Below are positions 11,700 through 22,710 of a stretch of DNA of 64,000 nt, piece by piece (positions within the stretch are counted from its first letter, which is position 1; every line of letters begins with the position of its first letter). The stretch comes from Allolobophora icterica (taxonomy: Eukaryota > Annelida > Clitellata > Crassiclitellata > Lumbricidae). Position numbers and translations under genes: made by a program. The notes below the pieces were generated by a model. The model saw only the letters and a list, made by a program, of their open reading frames with translations, was not told the origin of the DNA and searched no databases. Location: positions 46,159,696 through 46,223,695 of the forward strand of contig OY744615.1 of assembly GCA_963556255.1 (NCBI GenBank), written 5' to 3'.

Positions 11700-12090
11700 A
11701 TATAGTCCTGTTTATATGTCTCTCTATATATATCATAGCAAATAGTCCAATGCCTAAAGTTCAATACAATCAGTCTAATAATCAGCCTGCATTCAGGCCT
11801 TGAGATCTGAATCATTACTTATACATATGTATATAAATCAACCCAAAAATCCATCAAAGAGAACAGTGTTTGTAACAGTAGAATTACTGCAACCTTTAGC
11901 AGTAGCAGCTAATTAATTCCATAACAAATTCTCTTGTTTCAATCTACTGTATCATTCTAGTTCATCTCCTATATGTATAACAAGTACCTCTATCTATCAT
12001 CATACCAATGACAGGCATTCTTGCAGACAAACAAGCTATAGCGCAAGCAAAGAAAGGTTTTTTACAATTGTGACCATTCGGGTCAAATCA
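11700..12090. other. unassigned sequence upstream of the LINE
   Basis: AT-rich stretch that may hold the 5' UTR of the LINE. No promoter, repeat end or frame was recognised. Confidence 0.35.
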
Positions 12091-12505
12091 TCGATTACAC
12101 AAAGAAGTACTAGTAATGAATGCAATGTAATGTACTGAAAATAACTCCTAAGTAGCTTATACTATGGTTATCAATCTTTTTGATAGGTCTCTAAGATGCA
12201 TGTTCCTCTATTCCTTCCAGTGCTTTTCAATTACACAAAGAAGTACTAGTAATGTAATGTAATGCAATGTAATGTAAATAACTCCTAAGTAGCTTATACT
12301 ATGGTTATCAATCTTTTTGGTAGGTCTCTAAAGATGCATGTTCATCTATTCCTTCCAGAGCTTTTCGATTACACAAGGAAGTACTAGTAATGTGATGCAA
12401 TGTAATGTACTGTAAATAACTCCGAAGTATCTCATACTATGGTTATCAATCCCTTTGGTAGGTCCTTAAGGATGCCTGTTCATCTATTCCTTCCAGAGTT
12501 TTCCC
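12091..12505. repeat. three tandem copies of a ~137-bp unit
   Basis: Copies start at about 12092, 12228 and 12366 with ATTACACAAAGAAGTACTAG and run through ATGGTTATCAATC and TCTATTCCTTCCAG. They differ by a few bases and small indels in an ATGTA-rich part. Confidence 0.9.
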
Positions 12506-12623
12506 TGGCCAAACCATTGGGAGATAAGATAATATTTGCTCTTATGTCCAGTGAACCTTTTATGTAGAGCAAATAGGTAAATAAGTGGGCTACTGTGCCT
12601 TAATGATGCTTTATCAACGTCGA

Positions 12624-13124
<501 letters not shown>

Positions 13125-13341
13125 CAGTCAAAAGGCACCTGGTCTTAATTTCATTTATTTTTTCTTCCAGTTAGTTCCTAGTTTTAATGGCGAGCAACCA
13201 ACCGTCCTTGTATTCAAAGTAGTTACAGACCTATGTCAATAGTTATCAGTAGTTTTCACATTTTTGGACGAAAAAGATGTTGGGTTCTGCCAGTATGCCA
13301 TCCAGCATGAAGAGGAGGAGATGGAGGAGGAAGAGGTGGAG

Positions 13342-13447
13342 GTGATGTTGTTCAGCTTGACATAGCGAAGAATCGTTGCCTTGAAATCTTGAATAAAGAA
13401 GTTGCTTAGACACCTCTTTTAAATATTCTACTCAACCTATTAGTAGG
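13342..13447 (-). repeat. L-class segment, copy 2 of the 106-bp duplication
   Basis: Direct repeat of 12907-13012 with the core starting at 13414 on the minus strand. A short purine-rich tract (GAGGAGGAGATGGAGGAGG) follows downstream on the plus-strand left side, the usual TCC neighbour of an L core. Confidence 0.85.
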
Positions 13448-13677
13448 AGATGACGTAGTCTTTTAACTATACAACGTTGAATGATGGGAAAAGCTTCTAT
13501 TAACACGAGATTGGTCAGGCAACAGATTGTTTGCGTTAAATGAAAGTTTTGATTCATCTGATATCCTACTGCGTGCAAGAAGACCTTTCCCGCAGCGTTG
13601 AATGCACCCAAGGTTTAACGTCGTGTCATGACGTCAAAGGCAGTTGACGACAATTCATAAATGGATACATAATAATA

Positions 13678-13728
13678 GAAACCAGAAATGTAAAGGTGTC
13701 TTTCGGACACTATAAATTTCTGATTTTC
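13678..13728 (+). ncRNA. conserved hairpin motif
   Basis: GAAACCAGAAAT and ATTTCTGATTTTC form the outer arms, with GTGTC-TTTCG-GACAC as a second stem in the loop. Other copies at 28504, 42837 and 60439 keep the pairing. Whether it is transcribed is not known. Confidence 0.5.
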
Positions 13729-13789
13729 ATTGATGTCGACTTTATCTCTGATATTAGTCTACTACTGCATCAATATGGAATCCCAAACA

Positions 13790-13880
13790 ATGCACTAGAT
13801 GTAAGATTCGACGGAAAAAGAAACAAAGGTAGACCAAGACTACGCTGGACAGACAATGTTAAGATGAGATGCAAATGTGC
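13790..13880 (+). pseudogene. RTE-like reverse transcriptase C-terminal scrap
   Basis: The frame reads RFDGKRNKGRPRLRWTDNV, matching the GRPRxRWxDxV block at the C-terminus of RTE-like LINE proteins. It is only about 30 codons and follows the hairpin, as it does near 24120, 28620 and 60560. Confidence 0.65.
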
Positions 13881-14113
13881 ATTATTATTATTATTCCAAA
13901 GTTTAACGTCGTCCTTTGGCAACAATGGCCGTTGACGACAATTCACAAATACAATTTCTAGAAAACGATAAACTTATAGTGTCCGTATAACACCATGTAA
14001 AGGTGTCAAACATAAGCTTACAATGTCAGTAATGTCACATAACCCAAAGCAACATATCTAATGTTATTTATAATACACATAGCTATAAAATGTGCATCGT
14101 CTTGTTCTCCTAC

Positions 14114-14640
14114 TATAATTGTCCGCGTGGAAGGTTTAAAAGAGGTGTCTAAGGAACTGTTCTTATTCGAGATTTCAAGGCAGCGGTTCCTTGCTAGGTC
14201 AATCTAACAACAACTTCCATGAGGCCGCACCTGGGTCCTGCCTCCTTCTCCTTTATCTCCTCCTCCTTCTCCTCTTCCATTTCCTCCTTCTTCGTGTCTT
14301 ACTATTTCTTCATCTCCTCCACTTCCATCTCCACCACCTCCTCCTCCTTCATCTCTTCCTTTTCCTCCTTCTCCTCTTCCATCTCCTCCTCTTTCATCTC
14401 CACCACCACCTCCTCCTCCATCCTCCGACTTTCTACTTCTCCATCACCTCCTCCTCCTTCTCCTCTCCCTCCTCTCCCTCCTCCTTCTCCTCCAGCTCTA
14501 TCTGATGGCTTTGCCTCTTGGCAAGAATCCTACGCAATGCTATACATGCAAGATTCGAAGAAAAAGACACAAAGGCAGACCAAGACTACGCTGGATAGAC
14601 AATGTAAATTATGACTTAACATCGCTGGGACTAATACCTA
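14114..14640 (+). repeat. L core + TCC tract + RTE-like piece
   Basis: TATAATT at 14114 precedes GGTGT at 14144. AAGGAACTGTT at the core can pair with AGCGGTTCCTT 40 bases on. A pyrimidine tract (14230-14490) follows, then a degraded RTE-like C-terminal piece (ATGCAAGATTCGAAGAAAAA to CTGGATAGACAATGTAAAT). The (GAT)n tail is absent here. Confidence 0.65.
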
Positions 14641-15087
14641 TATAGTCTGAGAAAGACACTCAAAAGAGGTGCCTTAATGATCGATCTTATTCATGATCAC
14701 AAGGCAACGATTGATTCCTCGCGATGTTAAACTGAAAATTACCTCCTCCTCCTGTTCATCCTCTTTTACCTACTCCTTCTCCTCTTAATCCTCTTTAACC
14801 TATTTTTCCTCAACCCCCCGTCTCTTCTTTCTCTTCCTCCTCCTCTTCTACATCATTATCTTCCTCATCCTTCACTTCTTCCTCTTTTCCCTCTTTCTGT
14901 TCATCCACCTCCTCCTCTTAATCTTCTTCCTCCTCCTCTTCTACCTCCTCTTCATCCATCTCCTCGTCCTCTGCCAGTCATATGTCAAATTGTCGTCAAA
15001 AACCTTTGATGTCATAAGACGACGTTAAACTATAAAAGAGACCAGCTCTTTACACACCTTTTTAAAGCGAAGAATGGTGTGTATATA
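14641..15087. repeat. convergent L/R unit
   Basis: TATAG at 14641 lies 27 bp before GGTGC at 14668. A pyrimidine tract fills 14750-14970. The minus-strand core at 15058 has TATATAC at 15087, 29 bp upstream. The right arm holds CATAAGACGACGTTAAAC. Confidence 0.7.
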
Positions 15088-15099
15088 TAATTAATATTA

Positions 15100-15412
15100 T
15101 CGGTTTGGTTCAATAGTTGGAGATTTCCACACAAGTCGAGAAACTTGAGCAAATCCGATTTCCTGTAATCGTAATCGTTATCACAACATTTCTATAGCGC
15201 CAAACCAGGTCAGTCGTTCAAATCATGATACTCGTCGGTGCTCAGTCAAAGTAAAATCGATAGGGAGGTAAGCAGAGATTTGGTTATAGGTAAAAAAACG
15301 TCAGACATCGGCAGGCGAGGTAAGCGGAAGACGACGAATGAGGATTTATAGAGGAGTGGCATTTTCAGTTTTGGGGAGTTCGTAGGATGGGTGAAAGAAC
15401 TGATATTTGTCG
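15100..15412 (+). repeat. CTATAGCGCC-type segment of the macro-unit
   Basis: Contains GTAATCGTAATCGTTATCAC, TCTATAGCGCC, CGGTGCTCAGTCAAAGTAAA and ATCGATAGGGAGGTA, then AGTTCGTAGGATGGGTGAAA. The same series precedes (GT)-rich DNA near 36540 and 55230. Confidence 0.6.
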
Positions 15413-15530
<118 letters not shown>

Positions 15531-15603
15531 TATGGAGCAACTTTTGGAAATATCCTCGTATCACCAGATTAATTTTACCCCAAAGCCAAAACAAAATCGC
15601 GAT

Positions 15604-15630
15604 ACAGGCAGGCAGGCAGGCAGGCAGGCA

Positions 15631-15672
<42 letters not shown>

Positions 15673-15712
15673 CGGCGGGCGGGCGGGCAGGCAGGCAGGC
15701 AGACAGGTTAAT
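15604..15712. repeat. (CAGG)n microsatellite
   Basis: Tetramer repeat with CAGA and CGGG variants. It occupies the same place in the macro-unit as the arrays at 26064 and 36704. Confidence 0.97.
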
Positions 15713-15881
15713 CCTATATATTCGTGTACATTAAAATTGCACAAAGTCTCACCAAAACTACTGCGGATAGACAATATAAATGAGGACATACTTTCACTTG
15801 GGCTAACAGTTCCGAGGTTAGAAATTGTGTATAGGGGATATTATAACCAACAGCAACTGTTTTATTTCGAGTTGTCCTGCT

Positions 15882-16215
15882 TATATAGTCTGTTGAAAAG
15901 CTTAAAAGAGGTGTCTAAGGAACTGTTCTAATTCGAGATTTCAAGGCGACGGTTCTTTGCTTTGTCAAACTGACCAACAACTTCGAAGAGGCCGCATCTG
16001 CCCATGACCTACGGAAGACGTCTTCAGCATCCGATTCCTCTTCCTTCTCCTTTCTCTCCTCCTCCACCCCTCCTCCTCCACGTATTTCTCCTTCTTCACC
16101 TCCTCCTCCTCTTCCTCCTCCTCATCTTCCAGCTGTTTATGATGGTTATGCTCAAAGCCCTCGGCCGGCCGCCGTCATTTCGTAGGCGCCGCCGCCGCCT
16201 TTGCCGGTCGTTAAC
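15882..16215 (+). repeat. L core unit with GC-rich insert
   Basis: TATATAG at 15882 and GGTGT at 15910. The unit continues through GACGTCTTCAGCATCCGATT and a pyrimidine tract, but the RTE-like piece is cut after GATGGTTATGC by a GC-rich segment (CGGCCGGCCGCCG, CGCCGCCGCCGCC). The same break is seen at 37380-37480, so the two copies share a derived ancestor. Confidence 0.65.
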
Positions 16216-16392
16216 AATTTGGCCAGTCTGATGTGTATTTAATTGTTTTCGTTGCATTTTTCATGTTTTGCATCATTTTGCGATTAGTTGTTTCTTTAGT
16301 ACGAAATAGAAGTGGACATCTTGCACTAACTTACTTCTTTTTCAAATCAAATTTCTTGCCATCGTAATCACGAGATTTCTAGAGAACCAAAC

Positions 16393-16547
16393 CAGGGTGA
16401 GAATTGTCGGGGGGGGGGAGGGGTTGGCAGGGGTTTCAACCCCCCTAGTCTTTCTTAGGACCCCATAGTAAAGTCTTCCTTTCACACCAAAACTCCACAT
16501 GAATCAAGGTCCAACCCCCCAGTCTCTTTTCTACAATTCTCATACTG
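16393..16547. mobile_element. hAT-type MITE, 155 bp
   Basis: Ends CAGGGTGAGAATTGT and ACAATTCTCATACTG; perfect 8-bp duplication AACCAAAC at 16385-16392 and 16548-16555. It is the same family as 36062-36206 in the opposite orientation. The interior has G- and C-runs flanking ACCCCATAGTAAAGTCTTC. Confidence 0.95.
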
Positions 16548-16772
16548 AACCAAACGAAGCCAAGTCGTGCGATCCAGCTTAATCGCCGGCGCTCAGTCAA
16601 AGTAGAATCTATAGGCAAGTGAGGTTAGAATTGGTTCCAGGTCAAGGACCAAAAGGGTCAGGCATTGGACACTGGACAGTCGAGGCACAAGTCGATGGTC
16701 GCTATTAGACGAGAATCCAAGATGAGTTCGGTCGAAAGACAAGAAGGGTTCCGAGAAAACCGTCGAGAAGAA

Positions 16773-16865
16773 ATGGGAACAGCTGAGAAGACACGGAAAC
16801 AGCCGAAAAGACACGGAAACAGCCGAAAAGACACGGAAACAGCCGATAAGACACGGAAGAAGCCC
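16773..16865. repeat. 20-bp minisatellite, locus 1
   Basis: About four copies of a unit close to GAAACAGCCGAAAAGACACG. Flanks read GACAAGAAGGGTTCCGAGAA on the left and CCCACGGAGGAAATGAATCC on the right, shared with the loci at 37850 and 48905. Confidence 0.9.
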
Positions 16866-17008
16866 ACGGAGGAAATGAATCCAGAAGACGAGTTCTTGGT
16901 TTACAAATGTAACTGGAAAACATATGACAACATCTAATAGTTGCCAGGTATGCGCGAAGGTCCAACGACAGTGTAAAATTACCTACAGTAGGCCGCATAA
17001 ATTAGTTG

Positions 17009-17046
17009 TATATAGCACAATTGGAACATGATTTAAAGGTGTGTAA
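17009..17046 (+). promoter_or_regulatory. C-class TATA/GGTGT core
   Basis: TATATAGCACAATTGG starts at 17009 and GATTTAAAGGTGTGTAAGTA has its GGTGT at 17038, spacing 29. Downstream is GATCGTATGGCCTCGATCCT, the long form of class C. Confidence 0.7.
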
Positions 17047-17330
17047 GTAGAACCTAAAGTTTAAACGTTAATATGTAAAAGTATAGAATTTTCTACAGCG
17101 ATCGTATGGCCTCGATCCTGTTCAATTGTCAGTGAATAGATCGGGTGAGATCTTTCACCACCGCTGCCCGTTTGAATGTGGGCCACTCCCTTTAAGTTCC
17201 CCGTTGACTGGACGAGATGACCTCAGATAGGCGCTACGCGTTTTATCGAGTGTAGTACGACATCTGACGGCTGCAAAGGTCGTTTATATTTAATCAAAGA
17301 CATTCTATGTCACCATCGTCATAATGCTAC
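17047..17330 (+). repeat. C-class body, long form
   Basis: Contains GGTGAGATCTTTCACCACCG, TGCCCGTTTGAATG and ACGACATCTGACGGCTGCAA. The same body lies at 29740-30000, 38235-40100 (interrupted), 47180-47440 and 63660-63880. No frame is conserved in it. Confidence 0.7.
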
Positions 17331-17333
17331 CAA

Positions 17334-17686
17334 TATAGGCGTAGCTACATGGAGGCAAGAGGAGGCATTTGCCTCCTCTTGGTTTTGCGAATGTTTAAAT
17401 TCTCCATGTATTTTCTGAAGTAGACCCTAGGAGAGGTGGATTTTGCCTCCTCTTGATTTGTGTGGAAGAAAGTCCTCGAATGTGTTAATGACTAAAAAAA
17501 AGGTCATCAACGTTTTTCGTGACGAAATTCTAAAAATTCTCAGAGCAAAATTCTTAAATTCTCAGAAGTTTTTTCGGACGCTGAAAAACTTCCCTCTGAC
17601 CTCTTAAACAAAATCGCCGCCACTGCATAAAAGTTTAGACAAGCAGTAGTTGCCTCCTCTTGAATTGAAGTCTGGCTACGCCCCTG
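17334..17686. mobile_element. hAT-type MITE, 353 bp
   Basis: Perfect 8-bp duplication GCTACCAA (17326-17333, 17687-17694). The terminal repeats are imperfect: TATAGGCGTAGCTAC against CAGGGGCGTAGCCAG. Internal AAGAGGAGGCA is repeated near both ends. The left terminus has lost the usual CAG. Confidence 0.88.
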
Positions 17687-18053
17687 GCTACCAAGGAAAA
17701 TCGTAATTACAGGTTGGTACACAGAAACAGGAAAAGGATTCCATAGACGTGGATCAAATTAATAAACTGACGACAGTGAACCTTACTTTTCGGTCGTTTG
17801 ACTCGACGCAGCGCTCGCGAATAAGCCGAGGCCCTGCGCTTAACATATAAGTAGATCTTTAGGACGGACATATAAACCACATTGGTTGTACGAGTAGTAG
17901 TTTCAGTTTAACGACGATGTGTCATAACAAAGATGATTAGCGTCGCCCTCCTCCTTCATCCAGGCTTTGAACTGGCACTTAGTTTTAAAGTAGATTTTAG
18001 GACAAAAATTATTATACTTAAATCATCTGGTGAACCAATGACGAAATGAGACA

Positions 18054-18091
18054 CATATAGCACCGGAATGAAGCGATTTAAAGGTGTATAA
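18054..18091 (+). promoter_or_regulatory. C-class core, short form
   Basis: CATATAGCACCGG starts at 18054 and GGTGT at 18083. The next 440 bp hold the short C body ending ACATCTGACGGCTGCAATGG near 18520. Confidence 0.65.
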
Positions 18092-18571
18092 ATATATAAA
18101 TAAATATTCTTTTATTGCAGAAATTCCCGTTGACACAAACGCAGCAGGATCACATAGTCTTTTGAAAAAAACATAGACGGCAATCGATAAAATCAGATCT
18201 CAAATTGGTAACAGAGACTAGTTAATAAATGTTTCTATAAAGCATACGGTATATAAAGTTTTTATCATACTTTCCAGGCACTGTGAAATTGTGAATTCGC
18301 ACCGGGAGATTATGGGGGATATTTCGGTCAGCAGGGAAATAGGGTCGCAGAACATAGCCAGAGTCGGCAACGGCTGCATTGAATAGGTGTTCAGCAGCCT
18401 GCCTGGCCAGTTCTGAAGCTAAGTTTAACACACAGCATCCAGAGCCATCTACATGTATGTCTGTATAGATAGCTCTGGTAGTATCGAGTTTTTTTACGAC
18501 ATCTGACGGCTGCAATGGACGTCTGTATCTAATGTGACAATTTAATTTATGAAATTATGTAGCGCCTCTGT

Positions 18572-19449
18572 CAGTGTGATTCTCCTTACAGATTTTATTT
18601 TAGTTATAGTTACAGTTATAGTTAATGGTTTTTCATTTTAGTTATAGTTACAGTTATAGTTAGTATTATTTTTTAGTTATAGTTATAGTTATAGTTACTG
18701 GACTTTTATTTTAGTTAATTTTAGTTAGTACAGAGTTACAAGAGTGGCCTCAATGGCGCTCCTTCTGGTCCATATATTATGGGGTCATCGATTAATTATG
18801 TCAGAAATTTTAGGCAGTTTTTTTTTTATCTCCTCCCCTTGTCAACAACTGTCAAACAATGAAGGATCCCCTAACAAAATGATGTCAAAGAAAATATTAC
18901 CCCACCCCAGAAAATTTCTATGACTCAAACAAATGCAGAAAACTGAAATTGCCAAAAAACAAAATGTTGTTATTCAGATTTGAATTTGATACTTAATGGT
19001 TACAGTAGCGTATGCCTGTGAAATCATTGTCTATCACAGATATTTAATGGATTTTTCCAATTTTTTTTTTAAAATACAACCTCGTTTTTTAAATGTGTAT
19101 TCAATTGATTTTTATTACGAACATTCTAATTTGAACATGATAACTTTTTTATAATATTCCTTTTAACATAGAAAATTAGAATCAAAACAAGTTTCTCACT
19201 CTAATATTAACAATCGAAAAAAAAATCTTTCCATCAAAAAGAAACTTCACGTTCTCATGTTTATCGATATTCCACTTTTTATTTCATTAACGAAAATGGC
19301 GAAGAATTTTCGTTAGTGTTATTTTCGTTATAGTTATAGTTATAGTTAATGATATTTTATAGTTACAGTTATAGTTATCGTTAACGAAATCATGTTTGGA
19401 TCGTTAACGAACATTTTCGTTATCGTTGACGTTAACGAGAATCACACTG
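18572..19449. mobile_element. hAT-type element, 878 bp, with TTATAG repeats
   Basis: Ends CAGTGTGATTCTCCTTAC and GTTAACGAGAATCACACTG; perfect 8-bp duplication GCCTCTGT (18564-18571, 19450-19457). Near the left end AGTTATAGTTACAGTTATAG repeats; near the right end GTTAACG repeats dominate. The interior is AT-rich and non-coding. Relatives lie at 22711 and 49778. Confidence 0.95.
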
Positions 19450-19745
19450 GCCTCTGTTTTAGTAGCAATTTAATGCTTAAAGCACCTTACTTTTCGGTCG
19501 CCTAACTTGACGCAGCGCTCGCGATTAAGCCGAGGCCCTTCGCTTAACTTTTAAGTAGATCTTTAGGACGGACATATAGACTAACTGGTTGTAGAGTGGT
19601 AGTTTCAGTTTAATGAGTCTATGTGATAACAAAGATAATTAGCGTCGCCCTCCTCCTTTATTCAGGCTTGTGACTGGCACTTAACTTTTCAGTAGATGTT
19701 TAGGATATCAATGTCCAACCTGGTTAACGAAAACGAAATGTATTA

Positions 19746-19783
19746 TATATAGCAAAGGAACTGACCTATTCAAAGGTGTCTAA
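19746..19783 (+). promoter_or_regulatory. C-class core, short form
   Basis: TATATAGCAAAGG starts at 19746, GGTGT at 19775. The upstream text AACGAAAACGAAATG matches the upstream region of the cores at 30854 and 47790. Confidence 0.65.
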
Positions 19784-20034
19784 ATGGGTCTAAGTTTTAC
19801 ACATAGTATACGGAGCCATAATTATGTATATGCATAGAATGCTCTGGTAGTATCGACTGTTTCACGACATCTGACGACTGTATCTATTGTGACAATTTAA
19901 TTAATGAAATTCTATAGCGCCTCTCTTTTAAATATCAATCAATAGCAGTCGATGGTCGCTAGACTCGCTACTAATAGAAATCGTCATGCAAACCAAACTC
20001 CAGGGTGATTCCGGTCAAAGGCCAAGAAGCGAGT

Positions 20035-20118
20035 CCGAGAAGACATATCAACAGCCGAGAAGATACGGAAACAGCCGAGAAGACACGGAAACAGCCGAGA
20101 AGACACAGAAATAGCCGA
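20035..20118. repeat. 20-bp minisatellite, locus 2
   Basis: Four copies of the GAAACAGCCGAGAAGACACG unit, preceded by CAAGAAGCGAGTCCGAGAAG. Confidence 0.88.
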
Positions 20119-20474
20119 TGGAGGAAATGAACCCAGGATAGGATGAGTCTTTATTTCGAGATCCTAAGACCAGAACTTACTCTGCAGGACCAGCAATGGA
20201 AAAGACCTACCAAGAGCCGTCGTGGTCAACGGAGCAGTCAGATTGAGAAAGTCAGGATAGGGTAGCAGAAAAATAACGAATAGTAAGATTTAGAAAGTCG
20301 GGATATGGTAACCTATGTAAGTTTCGAAGGAGAAAGAAACAAAGACAGACCAAGACCACGCTCGATAGACAATGTAAATGAGGACATAACATCACTTGGG
20401 ATTAGCAGTTCCAAGGTTAGACGTTAGAAAGAAAGACAAAGACTTTAAATTGCAATTCGTCTAGTTCTTCTACT

Positions 20475-21119
20475 TATATAGGATGAGTGAAAGACTTAGA
20501 AGAGGTGTCTAAGGAACTGATCCTTTTGAAATTTCAAGGAAACTCTTCTTCGCAATGTCAAACTGAACAACATCTTCGAAGAGGACGCACCTGCGCCATA
20601 ATTCGCGGATGACGTCATTAGCACCCGAATGCTGCTTCATCCATCTCCATCTCTTTCTTATCCTTAATCTCCTCTTCCTCCAGCATCCTCTCCTCCTCTT
20701 CCTCTACAATGTCTTCCTCCTTCTACACTACTCCACTTCCTCCTCCTCTTTCTCCTCCTCTTTCTCCTCCTCTTTCTCCTCCTCCTCCTCCTCCTCCTCC
20801 TCCTCCTCCTCCTCCTCCTCCTCCTCCCCTCCTCCTGCTCCATGTCCTTCTCCTCCATGTCCTTCTCCTCTTCCAGCTGTTTCTGATGGTTTGGCCACGT
20901 GGAGAGAATACCAGTTGATAGAATCCTACACAATGCACTACATGTACGATTCGAAGGAAAAAGAAAGAAAGGCAGACCAAGACTACTATACGCTCGATCG
21001 GACATAACATCACTTGGACTAACACGTGGGGCAATGGACTTGAGAAATGACTGAGTACAATGGAGATCATTTATTTGTACCCATCGCTGCCAAATGGCTG
21101 GCGGCGTCAGGAACTGATG

Positions 21120-21152
<33 letters not shown>

Positions 21153-21155
21153 TTA
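20475..21155 (+). repeat. L core + (TCC)n + RTE-like C-terminus + (GAT)n
   Basis: TATATAG at 20475 and GGTGT at 20504. After GATGACGTCATTAGCACCCG comes a (TCC)n tract (20735-20840). Then a plus-strand reading WFGHVERIPVDRILHNALH, KKGRPRL and, with shifts, MDL to THR of the RTE-like C-terminus. It ends in a stop inside GGAACTGATGATGATG, so stop and (GAT)n tail are continuous. The tail looks like an RTE 3' end; the L part is unrelated to known RTE sequence as far as I can tell. Confidence 0.75.
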
Positions 21156-21235
21156 ACTTTCCCAGACAGTTCAGTTCCAAGCTTTTAGGTCGTTCAATCA
21201 GATATTCAAACTAAATACATGCGACTACTTCTAAT

Positions 21236-21461
21236 TATATACCATTGAGTTCAAACTTAAAAGAGGTGTCTAAGAATCTGTTCTTATTCAAGATCGCAAG
21301 ACAATTCCTCTTCCTCCTCCTCTTCCTCCATCTCTCGTCCTCTGCCAGCCATCTTTTGAATTGTCGTTAACGGCGGTTGGTATCATAAGACGACGTTAAA
21401 CCGTAAAAGAGAAGAGCAGTTCTTTACACACCTTTTTAAAGTAGGTAAAGTTGTGCATATA
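21236..21461. repeat. compact convergent L/R unit
   Basis: TATATA at 21236 with GGTGT at 21265, and the minus core at 21432 with TATATG at 21461: both spacings are 29. The pyrimidine tract is reduced to about 40 bases, making this the shortest unit (about 225 bp between boxes). Confidence 0.8.
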
Positions 21462-21471
21462 TAATTAATAT

Positions 21472-21914
21472 TAGGGCTGTACCGAATAGTGATTATCACT
21501 AGTCAGCCGAATACGAATAATTGGACCAACTATTCGGCCGAATACGAATACGAATACGAATAATGTACAAAACAGGTCTACCGACAACATTCACAATTTC
21601 AAATGTAAGCAAAATTTTCAGTTCAGTAAATTTAATGCATAAACTAACAGTTAACAGTTAACTACATGTAATTTTTGCATCCTTCTGGCAGTCTGTGTAA
21701 ACTAGGAATGGAACTAATTTAACTAAACTTAGAAATTGTCACTTGCTTAACGTTCACTCCACTCGCTATAGCAGCGGCATATGCAGAAACAGATGTCACG
21801 TGACCACTATTCGTATTCGGTCCGACCGCTACTATTCGGCCGAATACCGAATAGCTATTTGGCTCACTATTCGGCCCCGAAGCGAATACGAAGTGAATAT
21901 TCGGTACAGCCCTA
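21472..21914. mobile_element. hAT-type MITE, 443 bp
   Basis: Ends TAGGGCTGTACCGAATA and ATTCGGTACAGCCCTA; perfect 8-bp duplication ATTAATAT on both sides. Subterminal ATTCGGCCGAATACGAATA repeats occur in both halves. TAGGGCTG ends are known in the hobo-like part of the hAT group. It sits just outside the R TATA box of 21461. Confidence 0.93.
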
Positions 21915-22015
21915 ATTAATATTATTAGCTTTTGCACAATGCCACTTTTTCAGAAGTCGAGGAACTTCTACAATTTCAATTTCGTGTAATCGTAACCGTA
22001 ATCACTGCTGTGGGA

Positions 22016-22215
22016 GAACGTTTAGTCCCTGGGCTCGCTCCACACTTAGGCAACGGCGGGCGTTGTCAATCGCTGGGCCCTCGATTTGGAATGGTCTTCC
22101 ATTACAGATTCGCCTGCTCCCAAGGGGTAACACGTCTGCTTTCTACAAGCAGTTGAAGTCTATCTTGCCGTGGCTAGGCTGGGAGCGCTTCTGACTAGGT
22201 TTCTTGAAGGTGAGC
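22016..22215 (+). pseudogene. CR1-like LINE C-terminal remnant
   Basis: The frame contains LSIAGPSIWNGLPLQIRLLP and FYKQLKSILPWLG with a stop soon after. The frame listed at 21932-22156 is a shadow of it. Confidence 0.65.
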
Positions 22216-22227
22216 TATGTTAAATTC

Positions 22228-22700
22228 CCAGTGTAGCTAACTGGGCCAACGCAGTGATGCCAAGATGAAAGACGTCGGACAGAAAATGATTCCAAACATA
22301 ACTCCCACGCACCAGACATATATACGGGCAACTTGTGTATCCCAACATTTGTATCACAATACTTATATAGCTCCTTTTCGGATAATCACGAAGGCGTTAT
22401 CGTTCCTCTATTTCGGTCTTAACGATTCCTCTGAGTTGTCTGTAAGACACTTGGCCGAGTTATCAACGCTGTTGTTGTTATTGCCAAGTGTTACCTTTCA
22501 ACGGGCTTCGTGTTCTTTGATCTGAAGTCTCATTCTTTGATCTGACCGCCGGTTCTTTGATCTGACGGCGTCTGTATTCAGCGGAGATCAACGGGAGACC
22601 AAGAATTCCTGGAAGGAGGTCTGTTATGTCCAGTTTATTGCCTCTCTGCAATTGCCAGAAAACACGGTGGGTATGGCAAGGTGAAGTGTGGTAAGGTAAG
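22228..22700 (-). repeat. SINE-like unit with TTCTTTGATCTGA repeats, copy 1
   Basis: The left end GTAGCTAACTGGGCCAACGC is the remains of a minus-strand tRNA-like head seen complete at 44230. The body includes CTTATATAGCTCCTTTTCGG and three copies of TTCTTTGATCTGA near 22510-22570. Copies 2 and 3 lie at 44230-44735 and 58320-58860. Confidence 0.65.
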
Positions 22701-22710
22701 ATAAGGCAAG

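Noticed and set aside
14114..14152. Spliced-leader RNA genes: AAAG/GTGTGTAAG resembles a splice donor
   Set aside because: With a start about 30 bp after the TATA box the exon would be only a few bases long, and no Sm-like site follows.
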